Shown here piece after piece: positions 8,566-18,000 of a DNA stretch of 64,000 bases (position 1 is the stretch's first letter; the number at the start of each line of letters is the position of its first letter). Both the position numbers and the translations under genes were made by a program. The stretch is taken from NCBI RefSeq assembly GCF_000178855.1, contig NZ_ADVG01000003.1, positions 124,001 to 188,000 of the forward strand, written 5' to 3'. Below the pieces are notes generated by a model, which was not told where the DNA came from, did not search any database, and was given only the letters and a program-made list of their open reading frames with translations. The stretch is from Ktedonobacter racemifer DSM 44963. Its GTDB lineage: Bacteria; Chloroflexota; Ktedonobacteria; Ktedonobacterales; Ktedonobacteraceae.

Positions 8566-9675
8566 ATGGCGACCGATGTTTACGCATTGCTTTATAAGGA
8601 GCGCGAGAGCCTTGTGCGCTTCTGCGCCAGGATGACTGGCAGCCCCGATGCCGCTGAAGACCTGGCGCAGATGACCTATCTGGAGGCATGGCGCTCACAA
8701 CAGCAGCTACGTGATCAGACCCGGGCGCACCAGTGGCTCTTTGGCATTGCACGCAACATGTGCCTACGCTGGCTGAGGTCCCAGCAACGCGATAGAGCAC
8801 ATATATTGGTTTCAGCCAATCCAGAGCAGGACGAGGAACAACCTGAACTGGAGGAGCAACTGGCCGATGATTTCAATCTGGAGCAAGACCTGGAGCAGAA
8901 GGAACTGATCCACCTGCTAGAGCAGGCGTTGGCCCTACTCCCCACCGAGACGCGCGCCTTGTTGATCGCGCACTACGTCGAGGAGCGGCCCATAAGTGAG
9001 ATTGCGGGCCAGCATAGCATCACTGTTCCCGCGGCCTTTAAGCGCTTGCAGCGTAGTCGAGATGCCTTCCGCCAGGTGCTCACTACGCATCTGAGTCAAG
9101 AACTGGAGACCTACATGGTCACCTCCCATACATTCGCCTGGCAGGAGTTGCGCCTCTGGTGCCCCTTCTGTGGCACCTCGCACTGGAAAGCAGCGGCTCC
9201 GAAGAACGCGCTCTACTTCACTTGCAGCCGCTGTAATCCCGATCCCAACAGTGCCATCTTTAACACCTTCCCACAGGGTGTTAAGAGCTATGCGCGCTCT
9301 ATGACGCGTTTACTACAGTTTATTAATGGTTACTATGAGCAGCGCCTGGCGCAAAAAAGGGCGCCCTGCGTCGGCTGTGGGCGCCTGACACCTATTGTCA
9401 TCGAACCAAATGATCACTACCTTTACATGCGCTGCCCAGCTTGCCATGTTTTTCAACGCGAAACCGTGGCCTCGCTCTCGCTCAGTCTGCCAGAGGCTCG
9501 CGAACTCTGGAAGACCCAGCAGCGCATTCACCTACTGCCTGAACGCATGATTGAAATAGATGGATGTATAGCGATCGTGGCCAGCTTTGAGAGCCTCGGC
9601 ACTAAAGCGCGGCTGGATGTGATTCTGGCAGCCGATACCTACAAGATCCTACACGTGATCAAAAATTACACGTAA
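8566..9675 (+). CDS. ECF-like sigma factor with two C-terminal zinc ribbons
   Basis: This is a sigma-70-type factor of 369 residues. Region 2 spans about residues 5-75 (YKERESLVRFCARMTGSPDA, then AEDLAQMTYLEAW). Region 4 spans about 120-170 (LPTETRALLIAHYVEERPIS, then an HTH with TVPAAFKRLQRSRDAF). An acidic Gln/Glu-rich linker lies between. About 190 extra residues follow, with two CxxC...CxxC sets: Cys199/202/220/223 and Cys268/271/290/293. These look like zinc ribbons and could sense redox state or metal, or bind a partner, in place of an anti-sigma factor (inference). ATG 8566 has GAAGGGAGC upstream. The stop is 11 bp before the next gene, so the two form an operon. Confidence 0.85.
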   Translation: MATDVYALLYKERESLVRFCARMTGSPDAAEDLAQMTYLEAWRSQQQLRDQTRAHQWLFGIARNMCLRWLRSQQRDRAHILVSANPEQDEEQPELEEQLADDFNLEQDLEQKELIHLLEQALALLPTETRALLIAHYVEERPISEIAGQHSITVPAAFKRLQRSRDAFRQVLTTHLSQELETYMVTSHTFAWQELRLWCPFCGTSHWKAAAPKNALYFTCSRCNPDPNSAIFNTFPQGVKSYARSMTRLLQFINGYYEQRLAQKRAPCVGCGRLTPIVIEPNDHYLYMRCPACHVFQRETVASLSLSLPEARELWKTQQRIHLLPERMIEIDGCIAIVASFESLGTKARLDVILAADTYKILHVIKNYT

Positions 9676-9686
9676 AAGGAGAACCC

Positions 9687-11372
9687 ATGTTACCAGAGCT
9701 ACAACTCTTGACCCTGACCATCTACAGCCCTATGTTGCCATCCCAGTTACTGGAACGGGTCAGACAACATATCCAGCGGGGAGAAGAGACCGAAACCATC
9801 GTCCTGCTCGCCAGCTACATGGAAGAGAATCCCTTCCACGGCGACCTGTGGCATGTATTGGGTAGATACTATGAAGAGGCTCGGGAGTATGAGCAGGCTA
9901 TAGACGCGTATCAAAAGGCAATTGAGTGTGGCAACCGCTGGTCGGGGGACACAGAATATCATCTCGCGTCCACCTTGATGCACCAGGGAAAAGACAAGGA
10001 GGCTGTGTCCTGGTTAGAGAAGGCCTTGCGCATCTCATTCCGCTTGCTACCAGAGTTGGAGAGCGATAACCTGTGGGAGCCATTGCGCTCTAATGAGCGC
10101 AATGGCTCGCTTTTTGCGCCCCGGCTTTCTCCTACCCTTGACCGTATTACCGGCTGGCGCGCTGATTTAGCCTACATGGCCAGGCGCATGGAGCAGGGTC
10201 ACTATGATCTCTTTGGACGCGAAACCCCGCTCTCACGCGAAGTATGGCAGGCAGTCATAGCGGACCTGGACCAGCACATCCCCACGCTGGAGGACCACGA
10301 GATTGTAGTCGAGTTGATGCGGATTGTGGCCCTGGCAGGTGATGGACATACCAATCTCTTTCCCTTTGGTGTCGAGCAGGGATACCTGGCGGAGCAGAAG
10401 GGTCTATTCGATTATGCACCAGTCATGTTTTACCTGTTCGAGGATGGCCTCTTTGTACGCGGGGCGAAGCAGGAATATAAAGAGACCGTGGGAGCGCGTG
10501 TGCTGCGCATTGGCTCGGTCACGGCGGAAGAGGCACTAGAGCGTATCAAGCCCCTGGTCTTCAATGACAACATCATGCAGATCAAACGCCAGGGTCCGCT
10601 CTTGCTATCCTGTCCCGCCATTGCGCACGCGCTCGGAATCTCTGAGAGTCGAGAATATCTTGATGTACAGTTACAACAGGAGATGAAAGAGCCTTTCAAT
10701 GTGCGCTTGCATAAGAATGCGGATATACCGCCCTGGTTTGTATGGCTATCTGTCGAGCCGGAAAATTGGGTCAGTATGTGTGATGGAGCGCTACCCAGGC
10801 CATTATGGCTCAAGCAGAGCGAGCTCTACTGGTTTGAGTATCTTGAGGATCAGCAGATCGTGTACTGTCAGTACAACGGGGTCCAAAATATGAAAGAAGA
10901 ATCGCTAGCGACCTTTAGCGAGCGCCTCTTCGCTTTCATCGAGGGCCATGAGGTGCGGGCGCTCGTGCTCGATCTGCGCCGCAATGGGGGTGGCGACCTG
11001 ACCACCTATCGACCGCTCCTGCACGGTATCATTCAGAATCGCAAGGTTAACCGGTGGGGGAGCCTCTTCGCACTTATCGGTCGCCATACCTTCTCCGCAG
11101 CCCAACACTTTATCAACCAGCTCGACACACATACCGAGGTCACCTTTGTTGGCGAATGCAGCGGCTCGCGCCCCCAGTTCGTGGGCGAAGGCAATCCGTT
11201 CCGCCTTCCATACAGTGGCCTTGATGTGAACATCTCTAATCGCTTCTGGCAGGGAACCTTCGCCCTCGATGGGCGCCTCTGGATCGCGCCCCATATCCGC
11301 GCCGAGTTCACCTCACACGACTATCGCGCCAACCGAGACCCGGCCCTAGAAGCCATTTTGGCCGAACTGTAG
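9687..11372 (+). CDS. TPR-containing S41 (C-terminal processing) peptidase-like protein
   Basis: The protein has 561 residues and no signal peptide, so it is likely cytoplasmic. An N-terminal TPR-like region covers about residues 30-115 (LWHVLGRYYEEAREYEQAID, then YHLASTLMHQGKDKEAVSWL). The C-terminal third has S41 hallmarks: LVLDLRRNGGGDLTTYRPLL at about 426-445 and GRHTFSAAQHF at about 464-474, where the Ser of FSAA is the expected nucleophile position. A PDZ domain is not obvious. ATG 9687 has AAAGGAG upstream and is 11 bp after the sigma gene, so the two are co-transcribed. A role in processing or sensing for the sigma factor is a guess from this linkage. A hairpin at 11386 follows. Confidence 0.75.
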   Translation: MLPELQLLTLTIYSPMLPSQLLERVRQHIQRGEETETIVLLASYMEENPFHGDLWHVLGRYYEEAREYEQAIDAYQKAIECGNRWSGDTEYHLASTLMHQGKDKEAVSWLEKALRISFRLLPELESDNLWEPLRSNERNGSLFAPRLSPTLDRITGWRADLAYMARRMEQGHYDLFGRETPLSREVWQAVIADLDQHIPTLEDHEIVVELMRIVALAGDGHTNLFPFGVEQGYLAEQKGLFDYAPVMFYLFEDGLFVRGAKQEYKETVGARVLRIGSVTAEEALERIKPLVFNDNIMQIKRQGPLLLSCPAIAHALGISESREYLDVQLQQEMKEPFNVRLHKNADIPPWFVWLSVEPENWVSMCDGALPRPLWLKQSELYWFEYLEDQQIVYCQYNGVQNMKEESLATFSERLFAFIEGHEVRALVLDLRRNGGGDLTTYRPLLHGIIQNRKVNRWGSLFALIGRHTFSAAQHFINQLDTHTEVTFVGECSGSRPQFVGEGNPFRLPYSGLDVNISNRFWQGTFALDGRLWIAPHIRAEFTSHDYRANRDPALEAILAEL

Positions 11373-11385
11373 GAACATACAGAAA

Positions 11386-11420
11386 GTGGGCCGACGCTGC
11401 TAGAGCACGCGTCGGCCCAC
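11386..11420. terminator. Hairpin between convergent genes
   Basis: GTGGGCCGACGC (11386-11397) pairs with 11409-11420 around an 11-nt loop whose ends also pair (TGC/GCA). The core CGACGC...GCGTCG recurs in the terminator at 59161. It serves the S41-like gene and the convergent LLM remnant. No long T run follows. Confidence 0.6.
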
Positions 11421-11453
11421 ACCTAGAATTCATGCACAAACACAAATCCCCCA

Positions 11454-12215
11454 TTAGTCGATAAATGCCCTGGCAAACATGCGTATGCCCTCCAATTGTG
11501 GCATATCAAAGAAGCGTATCACCAGTTCCTGCACTCCGGCATCCTCATACGCCTTCAGGCGCTTGCGAATCGTATCAGGGCTACCGATCAGGGCAACGTC
11601 GATGCGGTCGCCAAAGTTGGCCCGCACAACAGGTGGAATCTTCTCTAGCGCCTCTTCATCGGTCGCGCCAATCGAGCAGAAAGTGGTAGTGGTACGGCGG
11701 ATACTCTCATAGTCGCGCCCAACCGCTTCACAGTGTGCTTTAAGCACATCAAATTTCTGTCCAATCGTCGCGAGATCGTTGCCGACATTGCAAGCATCTG
11801 CAAACTGTGCCACCATCTTCAGCGTGACCTTCTCGCCATCCCCGCCAATCAGCAATGGAATGTGCGGCTTTTGTACACCTTTGGGCTGATTGATGGCCCC
11901 ACGCACCTGGTAGTATTTGCCTTCGAAATGTGCCTCTTCCTGGGTCCACATGGCAAGAATCACCTGCACCGCCTCGCGCACATAGCGCAGCAGCTCAGGC
12001 GCATCGGGATACTCATAGCCATAGGCGCGATACTCATGCTCATACCAGCCAGATCCAATGCCAAAGTTTAGGCGCCCATATGAGAGCACATCCAATGTGC
12101 TGGCCATCTTGGCCAGCAATGCGGGATTGCGATAGCCATTGCATGTTACCATCTGGCCGATGCGAATGCGCTTGGTATCGCGCGCCAGCGCTGCCGCCGT
12201 TGTCCAGCACTCGAA
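11454..12215 (-). pseudogene. LLM-class F420-dependent oxidoreductase, 5'-truncated
   Basis: The frame matches the intact paralogue at 45666 from residue 61 of that protein onward (here FECWTTAAALARDTKRIRIGQ-type) through to its end. Shared blocks include NPALLAKMASTLDVLS and GAINQPKGVQKPH. The first 60 or so residues, including the start codon, are gone. Upstream sequence switches abruptly at about 12216 to the right end of a TnpB element. The long open frame continuing to 12743 is only the antiparallel shadow of that element. The missing 5' part is not found on the far side of the element, so DNA was lost as well as inserted. Without its N-terminus the barrel fold cannot form; treat as inactive. 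Confidence 0.85.
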
Positions 12216-13957
12216 TCTGAAAGCTCCCCGCGCTAAAGCAGCGGGGGTTCCAGGGGTTCGGTCCACGCTTCCAGTTCTTCCCACCCAAGCAGGAAGACTG
12301 GCTCTTGTGTCGGTTCCCCTGGACTTTTGGGCAGACGCGCTCCGGCTCTGGTCAAACCAAAGCTTTGGGGCACAGTCTGCCCCTCTTTCGCGCGTTGATG
12401 AGTACGCTCGTGTGCTGCTCGCAGGCGCGCCTCTGCACCTTCCCAATACGCCTGGTATCGGGCACACGAGGGAATGGGATCTGCTGGATCGAGGGAGGCG
12501 GCAAGAAAGGCGGAGTAGAGGTCGCGTTGGGCGGGACCCACGCCACATGCACACTGGTGCCACCGCTCTGAGAGCGGCTTCTTGGCCTTCTTGCCACAAC
12601 CATGACACCATTGGCTCAGCGCTGTCGTGCGTGTGGGAACTTCGATGAGAATGCCGCCCGTGCTTGCAACGGTGCGTCTCAAGAGGTCTACAAACATCCC
12701 TGGTGCTCGCAGTCCCACACTCTTGCCAAACGTTTTCTGCCATGCCTTGTAGGAAATCTTTTCGATGATGATGGTGCTGCCCAGCGCGATTACCTCGTGG
12801 ACCTTGCGGCCATGCAGGCTCTTGCGGTGGGCTGCCAGCTTGCGCTCTTTGGTCGCCTTGCGTCGTCGGGTGGCCTGGTAGCGCTTACTCTGCTTCCACT
12901 GTGGCTTTTTCTTGCCCTGTTTCTTGATACGCCCCTTCTCATCGTAGTGCTCGGGATTGGCGGCTCGCCGCTGCCGCTCCATCTGCCGTTGCAAACGGCG
13001 AATGGTCCTGGCATCGGGAGCCAATTCCGCACAGAATACTTCCAGGCTCGCCTCCCCTTCCTGGGGAACGAGGGCCAGGGTCGAGGGTCCGAGGTCCCCT
13101 CCAACGATGCCCTTGCCAACCTTGTGCTTGGGTTTGTGGTGGGGCTTGCCCTCCAGGGCCAATTGCACCACGTAGCGAGAGCCCTGGGCATCAGCTCCAG
13201 CAGCTCTGGGGCTACTGGCGGGGCGTTGAATGAGGCGGGCGTACTTGATGCGGTGCTTGAGGCCATGGGTCACCACCTCATCCTTCCAATCGATGAGGGC
13301 GGGCAACCGGTCTCCATTCCAGAGCAGATACCCCGCGTTTCCGGCTTCGGGCGGCTGCAGGACAAAGCGCAGGCTGGTATCATTGCGCTTATTCTCAATG
13401 CTGGAGAAGCCGCGTCCTCGGCTCTTGAAGCGGACGCGCCTGGCCTTGCCCAGGCAGACGCGGTTGAGGGCGCGATAGGCGCGTGTGGCCAGGGTTTGTG
13501 CCAGCACCGCCTCGATATGCTCGGCAATCCAGCCCACGCGTAGCCCTTTGACCGCTTCATGCAGGGCGGCCTCGGTGAAGCCATACGTTTTGCGCAAGGC
13601 GGAGAAGGCCACCGCTCGTTCGGTCTTGTGAGTGCGAGGAAGGGCACGGGCCTCTTGCCAGGCCGGGTCAGCCCGCATGCGGCGCAGGCGCTTTTGCCCT
13701 TGGGAGAGGATGGCGTTGTAGAGCTGACGAGCCGCTTCCAGATGAGCGCGCAGGCGGGCGGCTTGCCCAGGATCGACAACCAGAGGCAGTTCGAGCAGAA
13801 AGGTGGGCGTTGCTGCTCGCTTCTCTTGCTGTTTCTTTGGTATTCCCTGCCCCCCAGCGTTTTTTCGACATTTCCGCTCCTCGCTTGTACCCACACCTAT
13901 AAACGACGCTGATACGCCTATTCTACCAGAGAGATGGAAAGAACACAAGTTCTTAGG
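12216..13957 (-). mobile_element. IS200/IS605-group element carrying tnpB only
   Basis: The right end, downstream of tnpB, has the usual subterminal hairpin CCCCGC-GCTAAAGCA-GCGGGG (12226-12246), the same form as at 28685. The element ends where the LLM gene begins (about 12216). No Y1 tnpA gene is present, so it would need a transposase supplied in trans. The left end cannot be fixed precisely and lies between about 13900 and 13957. RNA from the tnpB 3' end and this hairpin would be the place to look for a guide (omega) RNA. Confidence 0.7.
12233..13894 (-). CDS. tnpB: TnpB RNA-guided nuclease-like protein, long variant
   Basis: This is a TnpB-type protein of about 550 residues, longer than the typical 400. 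RuvC motif I is GGDLGPSTLALV (Asp). Motif II is IIIEKISYKAWQ (Glu). A zinc ribbon starts with CHGCGKKAKKPLSERWHQCA and leads to motif III, where AQRDLYSAFLAA keeps the Asp of the usual DRDxNAA. All three acidic residues therefore appear present. The N-terminal half is rich in basic helices. The start is uncertain. The best ribosome binding site (GAGGAG) leads to an ATG at about 13873 that opens a different frame (MSKKRWGAGNTKETA), so either translation begins at GTG 13894 or a one-base shift separates ATG from the body. It sits inside the truncated LLM gene region. Confidence 0.75.
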   Translation of the reverse strand: MGTSEERKCRKNAGGQGIPKKQQEKRAATPTFLLELPLVVDPGQAARLRAHLEAARQLYNAILSQGQKRLRRMRADPAWQEARALPRTHKTERAVAFSALRKTYGFTEAALHEAVKGLRVGWIAEHIEAVLAQTLATRAYRALNRVCLGKARRVRFKSRGRGFSSIENKRNDTSLRFVLQPPEAGNAGYLLWNGDRLPALIDWKDEVVTHGLKHRIKYARLIQRPASSPRAAGADAQGSRYVVQLALEGKPHHKPKHKVGKGIVGGDLGPSTLALVPQEGEASLEVFCAELAPDARTIRRLQRQMERQRRAANPEHYDEKGRIKKQGKKKPQWKQSKRYQATRRRKATKERKLAAHRKSLHGRKVHEVIALGSTIIIEKISYKAWQKTFGKSVGLRAPGMFVDLLRRTVASTGGILIEVPTRTTALSQWCHGCGKKAKKPLSERWHQCACGVGPAQRDLYSAFLAASLDPADPIPSCARYQAYWEGAEARLRAAHERTHQRAKEGQTVPQSFGLTRAGARLPKSPGEPTQEPVFLLGWEELEAWTEPLEPPLL

Positions 13958-14100
13958 CTTTTTTGCCAGGGCAATCGCATCTAATTTGGGGAATTGGCTC
14001 TACAAGCCGTGTCATAACAATCCCGTTTTTGAAGCTCTGCTGTATAGGCGCTCTCTACAGGCCGCTTAAAAATTTAGATGCGATTGCCCTGGCTTTTTTG
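13958..14100. mobile_element. MITE-like element, 127 bp, with 8-bp target duplication
   Basis: CCAGGGCAATCGCATCTAA (from 13966) and its complement (ending 14092) are terminal inverted repeats of 22-23 bp differing by one base insertion. Both sides are flanked by the same 8-mer CTTTTTTG (13958-13965 and 14093-14100), as expected of a target-site duplication. It encodes nothing. Confidence 0.65.
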
Positions 14101-14770
14101 CTTTTTTCTCTGTTCCTTTGTCTCTCGTGTGAGAGTGGCGATTCATCCCTGGCATCAATGACCAGGGCTTTCTCGCCACTTCCGCTGTAAAGTGCGACTG
14201 GGGAGATGTCTGCTGAAAGTGACACATAGCAGAGAAATCGCCTAGTATGTGAGGCTGAAGGGTAAAACGATACTCTGGCTTCCAGTCGTCGTATTGCCGC
14301 TCCAGGACCCAATATTCATCCTCTCGCACCAGGCGATAGCGTCCCCAGGTTTGAGGCTGCATAAGCAAGGGCTGCATACGAAGGGGAAGGCGAAAACTAT
14401 CGCCAAAGCCTACATCCGCCAGCCAATCCTCTTCAAGATGAACTAGTAAGGTAAGATGGTCAAACTCTGGCCCAAAGCCCCCTGAGGAATGCCCCACACC
14501 AGCAGAGAGGAGATCAACTTGAAAACTCAGCGCTCGTAAGAGTGAGGCAAAAAGACCATTGAGTTCATAGCAGAAGCCACCACGCCTCTCCTCAATAACC
14601 TTTGTCCAGAGGGAGTGCTCATCCAGGCGAATCTCTCTTCCCAGGTGGATATCAAGGTTTTCAAAAGGAACTGAGAGCAGGTGTGCTTCATGCAGTGCGT
14701 TTAGGGTCTGGATATTTGGCTCAAGCGAGCCCTGGTAGTTAATGCGTCGCAGGTAAGCTTGTATGTTCAT
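14066..14770 (-). pseudogene. Arylamine N-acetyltransferase, 3' end lost
   Basis: The N-terminal 195 residues are a good NAT: MNIQAYLRRINYQGSLEPNI, the catalytic Cys in ERRGGFCYELNGLF (Cys67 from ATG 14770), the His in FDHLTLLVHLEEDWLADVGF and the following Asp. NAT proteins are usually 255-280 residues. Here the family match stops after QQTSPQSHFT (about 14188). The remaining 40 residues are lysine- and arginine-rich, unrelated, and partly encoded by the MITE-like element, where the frame finally stops. The substrate-binding C-terminal domain is therefore incomplete. The Cys-His-Asp triad survives, so residual activity cannot be excluded, but a truncated product is more likely. Confidence 0.75.
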
Positions 14771-15089
14771 TATCATCCCATTGTGTCTTTATTAGATGTC
14801 TCCATAGAATAGGATCTCTTCTATTCTAGTACAGAATTGGTCATCGCTGATCGGCCAAACGACCAGCTATTCTCCTGCGCTAATGAACAGAATGAAGATC
14901 AGGGCTTTCCATTTCTCTTCCAGCTCTTGCCTCGGCTCGCGAGAAAAGGGAGCCTCTCGATGTGGTAGAGAACTGGAAAGTCCTGAATGAGGATGCAGCA
15001 ACTTGCATCTTCTTCTGCAGCCATCTATACTTGGGTTTAGGTAACACAGCGTTAGGTAACATCACCAGGGATGAAAAAGGCGGTAGAGA
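14771..15089. other. Divergent intergenic region, about 320 bp
   Basis: It holds the upstream regions of the leftward NAT gene and the rightward LuxR gene. Besides the GGTAAC double site at 15040-15063, no clear promoter or gene was seen. Confidence 0.5.
15040..15063 (+). promoter_or_regulatory. 24-bp site with two GGTAAC direct repeats, second copy
   Basis: GGTAAC recurs with 15-bp periodicity, ending 27 bp before the LuxR start codon. It matches 21 of 24 bases of 778-802 on the opposite strand. MalT-type activators are known to bind directly repeated short boxes, so autoregulation by the adjacent gene is a reasonable guess. Confidence 0.45.
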
Positions 15090-18000
15090 ATGCCAAGGGC
15101 AGCAGCATACACCCTATCCTGGTCAGAGGCAAGGCAGACATATATCCTCTGTGACCAGCACACGAAGATGGAAGAATTAGCTCTAGAGGCGCATGCTTCG
15201 GCATGGCAGGAGTTTCTGGTGCAGGCAGCCTCGTTCGCCTTCCGAGGACGGCAGGGCACATATACAGCACGCCGCGAGCAGGTGAAGCAAGGGGACTGGT
15301 ACTGGTATGCCTATCAGCGCTCGCAGAAGCGGGTACGCAAGAAGTATCTGGGCAAAGGCGAGGTGCTCACACTTCAGCGACTGGAGGAGGTGGCTGGACT
15401 CTTCGCGGCAGATGGTGAAGACGGCAAAAATGGAGGCGCAACCAAGCAAGCTACAACAGGCAAGGAGATACATAGCCTGGCACGGGAAGAGCTACTGGCG
15501 GCCAAGCTCCGCGTTCCCCTGATACCACAGCATCTTGTCGAGCGCACGCGCCTCATAGAACGCCTGCACCAGGCCCAGGCACGCTCCCTAACCCTGATAT
15601 GCGCTCCCGCTGGTTCCGGCAAGAGTACGCTGCTTAGTAGCTGGTTGCGCGCCCAGGCATCGCTCTCGGCCTGGGTCTCCCTCGATGCGAGCGATAACGA
15701 TACCACGCGCTTCTGGTCTTACCTCTTCACGGCTATAGATGCCCTCTATCCCGGCGCGGGCACCTATGCCCTGCGTATGCTCCACACCCCTCAGCGCCCC
15801 ACGATTGAGCGCGTCCTGACGCTGCTACTCAATCTGCTGGAGAACGAGAAGTTCAGACCCCAAAAGTCAAACGGCGAGGCACTGCTCGTACTGGATGACT
15901 ATCATATGATTAGCGACGAGTCCGTTCACCAGGGCCTGACCTTCCTGGTAGAGCATCTACCTGCACATCTGCACATAGTTATCGCGGCACGCCATGATCC
16001 TCCTTTGCCGCTTGCGCGCCTTCGGGTTTGCCAGCTTCTGCTTGAACTACGAGCCGACGACCTACGCTTTACGAGTGAGGAGACACTAGCGTTTTTCGCA
16101 CACCACGGAAAGGCTCCTCTTACGCACACAGAGATCTCGCTATTGGAAGAGCGCACGGCTGGCTGGGCGGCGGGGCTGCAAATGGTCGCGCTCCTCTTGC
16201 ATGGTCAGCCAAAAGCGCCCAATGTCTTAGAGAGCCTCAAGGGCAGCCAGAGCTATATCGCCGAATACCTCGGGCAGGAGGTGCTGGCACACTTGCCCGA
16301 GCGGATCCAGCAATTCCTCTTGCGAACCTCGATTCTCTCACAGCTGGATGCTCAACTCTGTGAGGCCGTTAGTGCACAACCCAATGGCGAGGAGACCCTG
16401 AATTGGCTCTATCAGGCCAATCTCTTCTTGACACCTCTGGATGAGACACGCCGCTGGTATCGCTATCACCAGGTCTTTGCCGACATGCTGCTCCAACGCT
16501 TACAGCAGAGTGCCGCCACACTGGTACCAGAATTGCATCGTCGCGCCTCTCTCTGGTATCGCGAGCAAGGAATGCTGGCCGAGGCCGTCGCCCATGCTCG
16601 CTCCTCTGGCGATTGGGAGAGCATCGCCAATATTGCAGAAGAGGCTGGAGTGGAACTTATCAGTCGCGGAAACGTTCAGATGGTGATGAACTGGGTGGCA
16701 ATGCTGCCTCGCCTGATAGTCTTTTCACGCCTGCGCCTCTTTCTCTATGAGTGCTGGTGGCGCTGGTACGCTGGTCATGCCGCTGTCGTCGCTGAGATGA
16801 TGCGCGAGTATATCCAGCAACACGCATTACCCGACCTGGAGATAGAGGATGTCGCCACCCTGGAGCAGACAATCAGCGCACATGTTGATATGCTCTATCC
16901 TCGCTCGCGTTGGGGCGAGGAACAGCGAGCCAACCGGATCGCCGAGATGCTGGCTCTCTATGGAGTGTTGAATATGGAGCGCCCCGATGGAGCGGCTTTT
17001 AGCCAGGCTGTGTGCCGTCGCGCGGTTGTTCGTGTGGCCGGCATGGCGCATCGTGCACGCATCGCACAACATCTGAGCACGGTCTCTATTCTGCGCGGCG
17101 ACCTGTTCGAAGCTACTGCTACTCTGGAAGATGCACTGGCCTCCGCCATTGCTGATGGTAGTGTTACCTGGATGACCAGCACCGGGTATCGCCTGGTGAT
17201 GCTCTATGAGATGATGGGCCAGTTGCATGATGTGACGCGCATTTCCCAGGATATTCTTGAATTAGCGAAAGGGAAGGCATTCCTCACCCAGGGGACCGCA
17301 TACATCTTTCTCGGCAATATCGAGTATGAACGTAACAACCTGGAAACGGCGGAGCACTATTTCAGGTTGGCCATCGCATCGTGCGAGGAGATTGATCTCC
17401 TCACAGAATCTGATTCCGATGTCCATTTCCTTCTTGGACAATTGGGGCTGGCACGTATCCAATTCATCAGGAAAGATATAGCAGGCGTACGTTTGTGCCT
17501 TGAAGAGATTGCAGGCTTTCTCTCACAAAAATGGGTGGGGAATGAGGTGCTCCCCGCCGTGAAGGGCGAATATGCTCTGTTGATGCATGATTTAGGTGAT
17601 GATGACACAGGCTATTACTGGTTGCAAGAATATGTTCTCCCCGAACATAGTGATCAATTAGTGCTGCGCCAGTTCATCTCATTGAAGCACAACCACTACC
17701 GGCTCTACATAAAGTTGTTGCTTACCTACCAACGCTGGCAGGAAGCGGAACAGGTGCTGCAAAGCCAGCAGATGTTAGCAGAGCAGCAGGGGAGAACCGG
17801 TAACCTGATCCTGTGGCTCACCCTGCGCGCCTTGCTCGAGGAGGCCCAGGGCAATGCGGGGCAGGCGCTCTCTTCCATCACTCGCGCCCTGAGCCTGGCG
17901 GAGCCCAGAGGCTACCTTCGCGTTTTTCTGGACGAAGGTGCGCCCTTGCTAACCCTTCTTTATCGCTTACGTGACGAACTGCGCAAGCAACGCACCACAG

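Noticed and set aside
12602..13543. 313-codon plus-strand open frame
   Set aside because: It is antisense to the long tnpB gene; its translation is low-complexity Leu/Gly/Ala with no domain, while the minus frame has RuvC and zinc motifs.
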